64,000 nt of DNA from Proteiniphilum sp. X52 (GTDB lineage Bacteria; Bacteroidota; Bacteroidia; Bacteroidales; Dysgonomonadaceae), in assembly GCF_003712195.1 (NCBI RefSeq), contig NZ_RDSD01000014.1:47345-111344 (forward strand). The letters are read 5' to 3'. Position numbers and translations under genes: made by a program. A model generated the notes under the pieces. It was not told where the DNA came from, did not search any database, and saw only the letters and a list, made by a program, of their open reading frames with translations. How positions within the stretch are numbered: the stretch's first letter is position 1; each line of letters opens with the position of its first letter. Positions 53,388 through 62,266 of the stretch are shown here, piece after piece.

Positions 53388-54558
53388 TTCCTTCCAAGAT
53401 TGTGTGTGAAACATGAATTTTATCATCAAAAACAACCAAGTCGGCGTCTTTCCCTTTACGGACAGACCCCTTCCGCCCATCGATCTTCATGATGCGTGCC
53501 GGAGTCAGCGTCATCATTTTCACCGCTTCCACCAACGGCACTCCGGCCACCTCAACCATTGTCCTTACCAGACGATCCGTCGTGGCAACGCTCCCGGCAA
53601 AGGCGGTACGGTCGGGCAGTTTGGCCACCCCGTCCTCGATAATCACCGCTTGTCCCTTTTCCAGGCTGCCCAGGATGGACTCCCCGTCGGGCATTCCGGC
53701 GCCCCGCATGGAATCGGTGCATAGCGCCGTCCTGTCGGCTCCCTTGAATTTATACACGAACTGCAGAAGCGGCCTGGGAAGATGCACGCCGTCGGCTATG
53801 ATTTCCACCGTCATGTCATCGATCAGGTAGGCGGCTTCCAGAACACCCGCGTACCGGAACGCGTTCCTGCGGGTGACGGTGGACATGCCCGAATAAAGGT
53901 GCGTCACGTGGGTGAACCCGGCGTTGAAGGCCTCCACCACCTCCTCGTAAATGGCATCGCTGTGCGCTATGGAGGTAAGGATATTGTTTGAAACCAGCAC
54001 TTTCCCGAAGTCGAACGCGCCGGGCAGCTCCGGCGCCAGGCTCCAGCGCACAATATCGTCCGAAGCCGACAATATCTTGTTGTACTCCTCCGGTTGGGGG
54101 TTTCTCAGGTATTCGGGATCCTGCGCTCCCCGCTGATTGTACGCGAAATAAGGGCCTTCCAGATGCATGCCGAGGAATTTCGCGCCTTTTGTGTTCTGTC
54201 TTGCGGCTTCCTTATATACGGCAAAGGTGTTGATGAGCTCGTCGGTCGTGCTGGTCAACGTTGTGGGCAACAACGCCGTGGTTCCATACCGGGCATGCGT
54301 TTCCGCCGCTCCCAGATAAGCTTCCACCGTTCCGTCCATGAAGTCGTGGCCGCCTCCACCATGCGTGTGGATATCTATAAACCCGGGAGCAATATACCTG
54401 TTTGTCGCGTCTATCACAAGGTCATCATCACCCTGTATGAACTCTTCATGAGGAAGGATACCGGTTATTTTCCCGTTTTCACACACCACGGTGACGTTCT
54501 CTTCAATTTTTTCCGGAAAGATTACTTTTCCGTTTTTTATGACAAGTCTATTTTTCAT
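53368..54558 (-). CDS. nagA: N-acetylglucosamine-6-phosphate deacetylase
   Basis: NagA removes the acetyl group of GlcNAc-6-P in the cytoplasm. The 396 residues form an amidohydrolase with IDIHTHGGGGHDFMDG near residue 60. The metal-ligand Glu is in GMHLEGPYFA (about 131), with His in SIAHSDA and THLYSGMS, and Asp in LCTDSMRGAGMPDG. The usual THLFNAM is THLYSGM here. It ends with the short GNVIYGN tail that overlaps nagB. It is the first gene of a three-gene unit (nagA, nagB, Gfo/Idh). A 14-base motif shared with the regulator leader lies 136 bases upstream. Confidence 0.92.
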   Translation of the reverse strand: MKNRLVIKNGKVIFPEKIEENVTVVCENGKITGILPHEEFIQGDDDLVIDATNRYIAPGFIDIHTHGGGGHDFMDGTVEAYLGAAETHARYGTTALLPTTLTSTTDELINTFAVYKEAARQNTKGAKFLGMHLEGPYFAYNQRGAQDPEYLRNPQPEEYNKILSASDDIVRWSLAPELPGAFDFGKVLVSNNILTSIAHSDAIYEEVVEAFNAGFTHVTHLYSGMSTVTRRNAFRYAGVLEAAYLIDDMTVEIIADGVHLPRPLLQFVYKFKGADRTALCTDSMRGAGMPDGESILGSLEKGQAVIIEDGVAKLPDRTAFAGSVATTDRLVRTMVEVAGVPLVEAVKMMTLTPARIMKIDGRKGSVRKGKDADLVVFDDKIHVSHTILEGNVIYGN

Positions 54559-54693
54559 GTGTTTATATTTTATTTTTCACATTATGGTCGCATGGAATTG
54601 AGCGAAGCGAAATCGCCGACTTCCATTGAGAATTAAAATTGGAGGCAACATCACTACAATCATGTACTTGTGCGTAACTGATTTACATGCTCG

Positions 54694-54708
54694 TTTCATC
54701 CTTTGAAA
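54694..54708. promoter_or_regulatory. candidate operator upstream of nagA
   Basis: The sequence TTTCATCCTTTGAAA reads leftward as TTTCAAAGGATGAAA. Fourteen bases recur exactly in front of the XylR/AraC regulator gene (57375-57388). The site has dyad character (TTTCA and TGAAA arms). It lies between the MFS stop and the nagA start. Confidence 0.45.
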
Positions 54709-54726
54709 TTTATACGTTAATGCTTG

Positions 54727-56088
54727 TTACAAGTTTGTTTTCGTCCACGATCTTATCCGGTATCCGTAAGCGGCGTACCAGACAATATAGGCAAAAGAAG
54801 GGATAAGGATCCAGTAGGCATATTTCATGGCGGCGAAAGGAGAAAGCGACGAATTAAGTTCCACCAGCGAATGATAGATCATCGGCATGAACGCGCTTCC
54901 ACAAAGGGCCATGACCAGAAGAGCGGAGCCGAGATTGGTATGCTTCCCTAATCCGTTAATGGCCAGAGGCCAAATTCCGGCATAGAGCAACGCATTGGGA
55001 AGGCCCATCATGACAAGGTACCAGATGGAAATGTCGGATGTGATACCGAGGAAATTCACCGTTCCCGATGTGCTGATTATCAGAACGGAAAGCAATAAAT
55101 TCAGCGAAGCGCAGATCAAGAGCGCGTCACGCTGCTTCAGGTACCGGGGAATCGATACGATCCCGATAAAATACCCCAGAAAAGTCAACAGCATGGTGTA
55201 GGAAGGGATATTTTTCGCCGGCCCGGCCAGGCTTTCCCCCATGGTGCCCGCATACTGGATGCTGGTAGCCAGGGCGATCATCTGTGTCCCTATATGGAAA
55301 AACATGGCAATCACTCCCAATATCAGCGCGGGGTACTGAAAGATGGATTTTTGCGGACTCCCGTCTTCGGCCGACTGTTTATTTACCACCGAGGGATCCA
55401 GTTCGGGCAAAACCGAATAACGGACAACAATGCCAAAAATAAAAAGCGCGATGGCCAGAATCAGGTAGGGCATCATGACCCCCTTGATCAGGGTGTCCAG
55501 GGCAGTCTCCAATGCCTCACCGGTGTATGACCCGGATTCTATCCCGCGCATCAGCACCTTGTCCGGTTCGCGGATCACCACTCCGGCAAAAATAAGGTTG
55601 GCGATTACTCCCGCCAGTTTATTCCCTGTCCCGACTATGCTCATCCTTTTGGCGGCGCTCTCGATAGGCCCGACGATGGTCACATAGGGATTGGCGGCAG
55701 ACTGCAAAATAGCCAGTCCCACACCCAGCAGGAAGAGTCCCACCAAAAACAGCCGATAAAGACGCCAATAGGCAGCAGGAACAAAGAGCAGTGCTCCGGT
55801 TGCCATGCACCATAGCCCAAGCATCATTCCCCTTTTGTAGCCCACCTTGTTCAGCAGGAAAGAAGAGGGGATGGCCATCACCAGATAAGCGATGTAAAAA
55901 GCGAAGGTGACGAGCGAGGATTGGAAATTAGACAATTGAAGGGTCAACTGGAAATAGGGAACCAGGATCGTGTTTACCCACGACACCAAACCGAAAATAA
56001 AAAACAGCAAGGCCAGGATGATCATCGACTGGAGGGTGGCGCTTTTATTCCGGAATTGAGCCGTTTGAGGTAATCTGTTCATTTTCAT
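54727..56088 (-). CDS. MFS sugar transporter, FucP/NagP-like
   Basis: The 453 residues form twelve membrane segments of the major facilitator superfamily. The first segment begins MIILALLFFIFGLVSWVNT and the LQSAANPYVTIVGP motif follows, typical of the FHS family (fucose, glucose/galactose and GlcNAc carriers). Given nagA and nagB next to it, GlcNAc or GalNAc proton symport is the best guess. The protein sits in the inner membrane. It follows the regulator by 99 bases and precedes nagA by 168. Confidence 0.82.
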   Translation of the reverse strand: MKMNRLPQTAQFRNKSATLQSMIILALLFFIFGLVSWVNTILVPYFQLTLQLSNFQSSLVTFAFYIAYLVMAIPSSFLLNKVGYKRGMMLGLWCMATGALLFVPAAYWRLYRLFLVGLFLLGVGLAILQSAANPYVTIVGPIESAAKRMSIVGTGNKLAGVIANLIFAGVVIREPDKVLMRGIESGSYTGEALETALDTLIKGVMMPYLILAIALFIFGIVVRYSVLPELDPSVVNKQSAEDGSPQKSIFQYPALILGVIAMFFHIGTQMIALATSIQYAGTMGESLAGPAKNIPSYTMLLTFLGYFIGIVSIPRYLKQRDALLICASLNLLLSVLIISTSGTVNFLGITSDISIWYLVMMGLPNALLYAGIWPLAINGLGKHTNLGSALLVMALCGSAFMPMIYHSLVELNSSLSPFAAMKYAYWILIPSFAYIVWYAAYGYRIRSWTKTNL

Positions 56089-56187
56089 TAGAGTTTATGA
56101 AATACAAAATCTGTGTCTCAACAAATTGTAATGCACAAAATTATTTTTGAAAGCAATAGCAATCACTTAAAAAGCGAACAGCACTCC

Positions 56188-57360
56188 TCAAAAAACGCTA
56201 TCCATCTCCATATTATTGAATTTTTGACGGAATTCCGTAGGGGTACAGCCTTTGATTTTCTTAAAAATACGGGATATGTTTTTGCTATCGTTAAAACCCG
56301 ACTCCAATGCTAAATCAAACAAGGAACGGTTAGTCGTTAATAAGAGATTGGAAAGATATTCAATTCTACCTTGTAAAATAAATTGATAAATTGATATATT
56401 CATCTCCTTTTTAAATTTTGCCTCTAAATTCCGACGGGATAAAGGGACCATTTGAGCAAGTTCTTTAATATTTATATCAGAAATTAAATTCTCTTCAATA
56501 TAATTGACTACTTGCGAAATATATGCATTTGAGATATCATACTTTTCGGTCGATTTCCTCAATTCAAACCGGGTGGGTTTTATTATGATGTTAAAAGGAT
56601 CTTTCCTTTCTTTCCTTATATATCGGTCGATTAATCTCCCGGCTTCATAACCGCCTTTTTCTACATCCAATGCAATGGATGAAATGGGAGGGTCGGAGAG
56701 ATTACATATCAGGTCGTCGTTATCCACCCCCAACAATGAAATCTCCTCGGGGATTTGAATGTTGTTAATTTTACAAATTTCCGAAATTTGCAGAGCAAAG
56801 CTATCGTCGCATGCAAATAATCCAACTGGTTTTGGTAACGACAACAACCAGTCATCCAGTTGTATATAACTTCTACTCCATTGTTCTCCATTCAAATTTT
56901 CACTCTCGAAATAGTAATAATTACCTCCGACTTTCTCTATCTCTTTTCTGAATCCTTCAGCCCGCTCACGCGACCAGACAACACCCTTGTTACCATAAAA
57001 CGCGAAGTTGCGGAAACGGCGCTTGATGAAAAATTGCGCCGCCATCACGCCGGTACCCACATAATCTCCGGTCAGGTTGGAAAAGTAGGGACTTCTGGAT
57101 TTGTAGTTCTGTAGCACAACGGGGATGTTTAACGAGGCTAACAGATTGGTTCCCTCATGATCCCACCGGGCAACAATGGCATCAGCCTGCCATTCTTTTG
57201 CCCATTTCACAATTCCCTCCTTTCCATACATTATCTTATAGTAGGTAGGCAACCGGTAAAACAACCAGGGTCCGTGCTCATGGGCATATTGAATCAATCC
57301 TCTCAGTAGCCGGCGGCTGAATTCGCTGGAGTAGTCAATAAGCAACAATATTTTTATCAT
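56188..57360 (-). CDS. XylR-type AraC-family transcription factor
   Basis: The 390 residues have an N-terminal LacI/periplasmic-binding-like sensor (about 1-270: MIKILLLIDYSSEFSRRLLRG, then ADAIVARWDHEGTNLLASL and EEISLLGVDNDDLICNLSDPPISS). A C-terminal AraC helix-turn-helix pair follows (about 285-385: INIKELAQMVPLSRRNLEAKFKK, then LFDLALESGFNDSKNISRIFKKIKG). This is the xylose-regulator XylR architecture, in which sugar binding switches DNA contact. The position among sugar genes suggests it senses an amino sugar. A motif shared with the nagA leader lies 15 bases upstream of its start, suggesting autoregulation. Confidence 0.85.
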   Translation of the reverse strand: MIKILLLIDYSSEFSRRLLRGLIQYAHEHGPWLFYRLPTYYKIMYGKEGIVKWAKEWQADAIVARWDHEGTNLLASLNIPVVLQNYKSRSPYFSNLTGDYVGTGVMAAQFFIKRRFRNFAFYGNKGVVWSRERAEGFRKEIEKVGGNYYYFESENLNGEQWSRSYIQLDDWLLSLPKPVGLFACDDSFALQISEICKINNIQIPEEISLLGVDNDDLICNLSDPPISSIALDVEKGGYEAGRLIDRYIRKERKDPFNIIIKPTRFELRKSTEKYDISNAYISQVVNYIEENLISDINIKELAQMVPLSRRNLEAKFKKEMNISIYQFILQGRIEYLSNLLLTTNRSLFDLALESGFNDSKNISRIFKKIKGCTPTEFRQKFNNMEMDSVF

Positions 57361-57374
57361 AATAAAAATTCGGG

Positions 57375-57388
57375 TTCAAAGGATGAAA
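57375..57388. promoter_or_regulatory. candidate operator in front of the regulator
   Basis: TTCAAAGGATGAAA, the reverse of which occurs at 54694-54708 before nagA, lies 15 bases before the XylR-type start codon. Position and near-dyad form suggest a site for the regulator itself. Confidence 0.45.
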
Positions 57389-57461
57389 TAAAATATAGGT
57401 TAACTCTCATTACATGCAAAAAGTATTAATAAGAAAGAATTCGTTTTCAGTTTAGTATTTA

Positions 57462-57491
57462 AATGGTTCGACTATCAAAAGTCGAACCATT
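57462..57491 (-). terminator. hairpin after the SusD gene
   Basis: AATGGTTCGACT (57462-57473) and AGTCGAACCATT (57480-57491) form a perfect 12-bp stem with a 6-base loop. It is 120 bases past the susD stop in the leftward direction. No long T-run follows, so it may be an inefficient terminator or an RNA-stabilising hairpin. Confidence 0.55.
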
Positions 57492-57610
57492 CAATTAGCA
57501 TACCTGTCAATGAAAAATCAAATCTTTGACCATTCTCCAACCATCGTTACATTTGTTTTTTTGGGGGTTAATTTCAAAACGTTGATTCGAAAAAATAATT
57601 TTGGGCAGGC

Positions 57611-59218
57611 TCATTGTTTCAGGTTTGGATTCAGAATGACATCTTTGTAAGGATAAGGAATATACATTTTGCCATCGTCCCATGCCCCTGTTACCGGAAC
57701 ACCCTCTTTTCGAAATACACCCGGTGCCACTTCTATCAGGGGATTCTCTTTTCGAAATTCAAAATGGTCTTTATAACGGTACATCCGGAACATATCCCTG
57801 GCCCTGCTTGCCAGACCACCCCAGTAGTATCCTGCTATTTCCCATCCATGCTCATTGTATGCGGCCTCAGCCAGTTCTTCCGGAGTCATGCCGGAGTGAT
57901 AGATATTTGATTCTTTGCCGTCTGCCCTGTTTCGTACCTTGTTCAGTACTTCAATGGCTTTTGTGTTGACTTGTCCGCTTCGGCCTATTGCTTCGGCGTA
58001 CCAACAATATACTTGTGAAAGACGAATCACTTGGTGCTGTTTTTCACCGGAAGAAGAGATCCTGGAGGGATTGGAATAATCAAATTCCGTTCCCCGAACC
58101 GCCCCTTCGACGGTTTTCATAAAAACAGGAGCGACAACAGCCCTTGATGGAGGATCGGTGTCGTACCACCAGTCGTATAATTTTCCATCACTAAGCATGA
58201 TTTTGGGAAAGTAAGTAGCTTCTTTACGCGGCCCCTCCGGAAATTCTTTCCAGAATTTGATCTCGCCGTTCGTGTCGCCCCATCCTCCTTGCTTCATGTC
58301 TTGCAGAAAGTCGCATGCCGAGGACATATTGCTTTTCCTATCCCTGTTGTAATAAACGCCCAACAGCACTTCCGGATTATTATCGTTGAATTCCCATGAA
58401 TATACCTTCCAGTATTCGTCCAACAGGGTATAATAGTAAGTACCGTTTTCCACTCCGTCGATCACTTCTTTTGCTTTTTCGGCTGCTAACCGGTAATATT
58501 CCGTTCCTTTATTCAGCGGCCATCCTGCCATGGCCATGTATACGTAAGCCATTGTCGCCTTTACCGCTCCCTGGCTGACCGCTATATTCATTCCGTTTCT
58601 GGCATAAGGCGCTTTGGTATAGGATGCCGGACAATTCTCCTCGGCCATTTTTAAATCCTGTATAATCAATTCATAGATTTTCTCTACCGATTGTAGCTGC
58701 GCGTCGTAATTTATTTCTTCTTCCAGCATCACAGGTACCGGCCCCCAGGTTGTCACTAAGTAGAAGTAAGCGAAAGCCCGCCAGTAAGAAGCATTTGCTA
58801 TCGCCGATTTGATCTCTTCGTCAGAAGCTTCAGGCGTTCGCCCTGCATTATTGATGATAAAATTGGCTGCCTTTATAATCTTCCAACGTTGCTCCCACAA
58901 ATAGGGCATCCAAGCGTTATTGTCCGATACGCCAAATTGATCGTGTTCCCTAAGCGATTGCTTGTTACTGGCCGGATGGGTGGTGATATCGTCACCGGCT
59001 AAAAAATTCGTGCCGGTATAATGGTTGGCATATTGCGCATCCGCGACAATGAAATAAAGCGCATTTAACGATGCGTCAAGATCGCTTCTTTCGGAGAAAA
59101 AAGTTTGTGTTGCCATCCTTCCCTTAGGATCTTCGGTCAAAAAATCGTTGCAGGAAACCATCCACAAGAGTAAAAGCATAAACAGCAATACTCCGGTGTA
59201 TTTATGTGTTGTCTTCAT
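57611..59218 (-). CDS. SusD/RagB-type surface lipoprotein
   Basis: The 535 residues start with a lipoprotein signal (lipobox MVSC, Cys23) followed by NDFLTEDPKGRMATQTFF. The helical core has SYWRAFAYFYLVTTWGPVPVM, and the C-terminal SusD end is MYIPYPYKDVILNPNLKQ. ATG 59218 was preferred over the in-frame ATG at 59257 because it gives a normal-length lipoprotein signal. It pairs with the SusC gene that ends at 59260. Confidence 0.92.
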   Translation of the reverse strand: MKTTHKYTGVLLFMLLLLWMVSCNDFLTEDPKGRMATQTFFSERSDLDASLNALYFIVADAQYANHYTGTNFLAGDDITTHPASNKQSLREHDQFGVSDNNAWMPYLWEQRWKIIKAANFIINNAGRTPEASDEEIKSAIANASYWRAFAYFYLVTTWGPVPVMLEEEINYDAQLQSVEKIYELIIQDLKMAEENCPASYTKAPYARNGMNIAVSQGAVKATMAYVYMAMAGWPLNKGTEYYRLAAEKAKEVIDGVENGTYYYTLLDEYWKVYSWEFNDNNPEVLLGVYYNRDRKSNMSSACDFLQDMKQGGWGDTNGEIKFWKEFPEGPRKEATYFPKIMLSDGKLYDWWYDTDPPSRAVVAPVFMKTVEGAVRGTEFDYSNPSRISSSGEKQHQVIRLSQVYCWYAEAIGRSGQVNTKAIEVLNKVRNRADGKESNIYHSGMTPEELAEAAYNEHGWEIAGYYWGGLASRARDMFRMYRYKDHFEFRKENPLIEVAPGVFRKEGVPVTGAWDDGKMYIPYPYKDVILNPNLKQ

Positions 59219-59259
59219 ACTGTTCTCTATTATTTTTGTTAAAAATCGATGTTTCATTT

Positions 59260-62223
59260 TTAGAAAGTCAATCTCGCATCAAAGGTAAATGTGCGTGGTA
59301 CCGGGTAGGCGCCCATATCCAGTCCGCTGTAGGCATTATACACTTCCGGATCCATTCCTTTATATCGGGTCAAGGTAAACAGGTTTTGCGCACTTACCGA
59401 CAATTGCATATCCGCAAATTTTACGACTTGTTTTGGAATTCGATAGGCGATACTGATGTTTTTTAATTTCAGGAACGAAGCATTTTCCAACCACATATCC
59501 GAGTTACCGTAGTATTTTGTGTTGGAATTGGTATGACTTGGATACCGCGCGTCGGCTTTGTTTTCCACATAATCCCAACCCTTGAAATAGGCATCGCGAA
59601 GTGTTATAAACTTGTACATGCCGGTCATGGATGTAAGCGCATAACGAGTCAGGTTCAACCGGTCGAATCCGGTGGCTGCATTGATAAATATGCTTGCACT
59701 CCAGTTTCGCCACGACACCATATTATTCCATCCAAACGTCCATTTTGGATTGCCTTGTCCCACAATTGCCTGGTCGGCAGCGGTAGGACTGGTCGTCAGG
59801 CTTCCGTCTGCTTTCTGATAGAGATTGGCGCCCTCATCGTCAAATCCTTTCCATGGATACAGATAAAAGGATCCTAACGGATATCCCGGTTTCATGATCT
59901 GCATGGAGCCTCCATAGTTGCTGTAAGTGGCATCCAGGATAAAATCCTCTCCGGCCAAATCTACCACTTCGTTTTTCACATAGGAAGCGTTAAAGACCGT
60001 TTCCCATATAACTTCACTGCTTTTCAACGGATAAGCGGTAACTGAAAATTCCACCCCTGTGTTTTTTACTTCTCCCTGGTTTACCCAAAATGAGCCGCCT
60101 CCATTATACATCGGAACTTCTTTCTTGAAAAGCAAATCCTTGGATTGTTTCCGGAACCAATCGAACGTTAAATTCATTTTTCCGCTCAACACGCTGAAAT
60201 CCAAACCCACATCGTACTGGTACGTTTTTTCCCAGCGTACGTCGGGGGTTGCAAACGAATCTCCCCAGTAACCGACATAATCCGTAGATGTACCCCAACC
60301 ATAGGAGGTAGCGGATAACATCCCCAATGTGCTGTAAGCATCGATACCCTGATTGCCCGTGATTCCGAAACTGCTTCTCAATTTCATTTGTTGAAAAACA
60401 TCCTGATTGTTCATGAAACTTTCTTTAGCCAGGTCCCAGGCTACGGCAGCCGAAGGGAAATATCCCCATTTGTTGTTTCCCTGAAATTTGGAAGAACCGT
60501 CGGCCCTGAAAGTACCGGTCAGGAAATATCGTCCTTTGAAATTGTACATAACACGGGCGATCCCCGAGGCGATAGAAGTATCCGAATAGCTGTTGCTCTC
60601 ACTTTTCGTGTCGGCATTACCAATATTCCAGTATCCGACTACAGCTTCATTCCGTAAATTTGAACCGCTTACATCCAGGTCGGCAGATTGACTTTTACTG
60701 GTTTCCCATACCGCTGTTGCGGTAATATTATGATCGCCGATCGTTTTCTGCCAGGTCAGGTTATTCGTGTTCTGCCAAAAGAGAGAAAGTTGACTTCGAT
60801 TTCTCATACCATTGATAGCTCCCGGGGCTACCAGTTTGGAGGTGAAGGAATAAGAGGGGTTATGGGCATAGTTGTAACCTCCCTGTACGGACAAAGTAAG
60901 GCCGTCAATAATTTTAAACAACAGTGTGCCGTTGGCATTCAGGTAATACCGGTAATTGTCGTCATAGTTTGCCATTCTTGTCCCGTAAGGATTATTTCCG
61001 ATGGCATTATAAGGGTCTTTGTTGTATACACCCGTCTCTTCGTTTTTCATTTCCATGGCAGGTGAATAATTGATCGCTTCCATCAGATTGACGCTACCGT
61101 TATGCACATGCATTCTCGCAGCATTCAGTTTGGCGGACATCGTTAGCCAGGGGGTTACTTCAGAATCAATATTCGCTCTCAGGCTGTATCTTTTTAGATT
61201 GGTTGTAATAGTTATGGCATCCTGATCAAGAACGTTTGCGGAGACGAGATACCGACTTCTCACATTCCCGCCCGAAATACTCAGTTTGTAATCTTTACTG
61301 ATGCCCGTTTGCGTCATAATATCCTGCCAATCGATTCCCTTTGTCCCGTTTTCATAGGCTTTGAGGTCGGCATCGGGAATTGTGGAAGAACCCCAAATAT
61401 CGTTGAGCGCCGTTGCATATTCATAGGCGTTAAGCAGGTCATACCGCTTCATCAAACGGGAAACACCTATCGATGTTTCGAATGTTATTTCCATACGGCC
61501 TTCAGTACCTCTACGCGTAGTTACCAATATCACGCCGTTAGCTCCACGGGAGCCGTAAATTGCTGTGGCCGACGCATCTTTCAATACTTCAATCGACTGA
61601 ATATCGGAGGGATTGAGGCCTATTAATCCACTGGCGACAATCCCATCCACAATATACAGCGGCTCGCTACTTTTATTGATAGATGTAGTACCGCGGACAC
61701 GAACTTTTACGCTTGCACCGGGCATACCGCTCAGGTTGGTAACTTCCACCCCGGGTGCACGGCCTTGAAGAATATCTTCAATACGTTTGACCGGTTGGTC
61801 TTTAAAATGTTTACCCGAGACGGAGGATACCGAGCCTGCCAAGTCGCTTTTTTTCGTTGTACCGTATCCAATGGCAACTACTTCTCCCAGTCCTATAGTC
61901 TCCTCTTCCATAACCACATCAATGATTTCCCGGTTACCGACGGCAATTTCCTGAGTGCGCATTCCTACAAAAGAAAATATTAAAACAGCATCATTCGGAA
62001 TGCCCGATAACACAAAATTGCCATCAATGTCACTCGTGGTCCCGGTAGAAGTACCTTTCAGCACGATCGTTACTCCCGGTAAAGCCTGTTTATCTGAAGA
62101 CACTACTTTACCGCTCACTGTAGTTCCTTGTCCCCATACAATCAATGGGAAAAATAATAGAAAGAAAACAATTACTCTCATTTTCTTCAACAACGACATT
62201 TGATTTAAACTTCTGGTAATCAT
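59260..62223 (-). CDS. SusC/RagA-type TonB-dependent receptor
   Basis: The 987 residues start MITRSLNQMSLLKKM, closely like the other leftward SusC. A signal ends near VWGQ (about residue 32). The CarboxypepD_reg-like domain (VSGKVVSSDKQALPGVTIVL), a TonB-box region (LGEVVAIGYG) and plug (VRVRGTTSINKSSEPLYIVDG) follow, and the barrel ends RTFTFDARLTF. The in-frame ATG at 62256 would add 11 residues and is less likely. It begins 43 bases after the GH109-like stop, so it belongs to the unit LRR, GH109, SusC, SusD. Confidence 0.92.
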   Translation of the reverse strand: MITRSLNQMSLLKKMRVIVFFLLFFPLIVWGQGTTVSGKVVSSDKQALPGVTIVLKGTSTGTTSDIDGNFVLSGIPNDAVLIFSFVGMRTQEIAVGNREIIDVVMEEETIGLGEVVAIGYGTTKKSDLAGSVSSVSGKHFKDQPVKRIEDILQGRAPGVEVTNLSGMPGASVKVRVRGTTSINKSSEPLYIVDGIVASGLIGLNPSDIQSIEVLKDASATAIYGSRGANGVILVTTRRGTEGRMEITFETSIGVSRLMKRYDLLNAYEYATALNDIWGSSTIPDADLKAYENGTKGIDWQDIMTQTGISKDYKLSISGGNVRSRYLVSANVLDQDAITITTNLKRYSLRANIDSEVTPWLTMSAKLNAARMHVHNGSVNLMEAINYSPAMEMKNEETGVYNKDPYNAIGNNPYGTRMANYDDNYRYYLNANGTLLFKIIDGLTLSVQGGYNYAHNPSYSFTSKLVAPGAINGMRNRSQLSLFWQNTNNLTWQKTIGDHNITATAVWETSKSQSADLDVSGSNLRNEAVVGYWNIGNADTKSESNSYSDTSIASGIARVMYNFKGRYFLTGTFRADGSSKFQGNNKWGYFPSAAVAWDLAKESFMNNQDVFQQMKLRSSFGITGNQGIDAYSTLGMLSATSYGWGTSTDYVGYWGDSFATPDVRWEKTYQYDVGLDFSVLSGKMNLTFDWFRKQSKDLLFKKEVPMYNGGGSFWVNQGEVKNTGVEFSVTAYPLKSSEVIWETVFNASYVKNEVVDLAGEDFILDATYSNYGGSMQIMKPGYPLGSFYLYPWKGFDDEGANLYQKADGSLTTSPTAADQAIVGQGNPKWTFGWNNMVSWRNWSASIFINAATGFDRLNLTRYALTSMTGMYKFITLRDAYFKGWDYVENKADARYPSHTNSNTKYYGNSDMWLENASFLKLKNISIAYRIPKQVVKFADMQLSVSAQNLFTLTRYKGMDPEVYNAYSGLDMGAYPVPRTFTFDARLTF

Positions 62224-62266
62224 AGAAATAATATAGTATAATTGTTTATGGTTCATTGTTAGAAAA

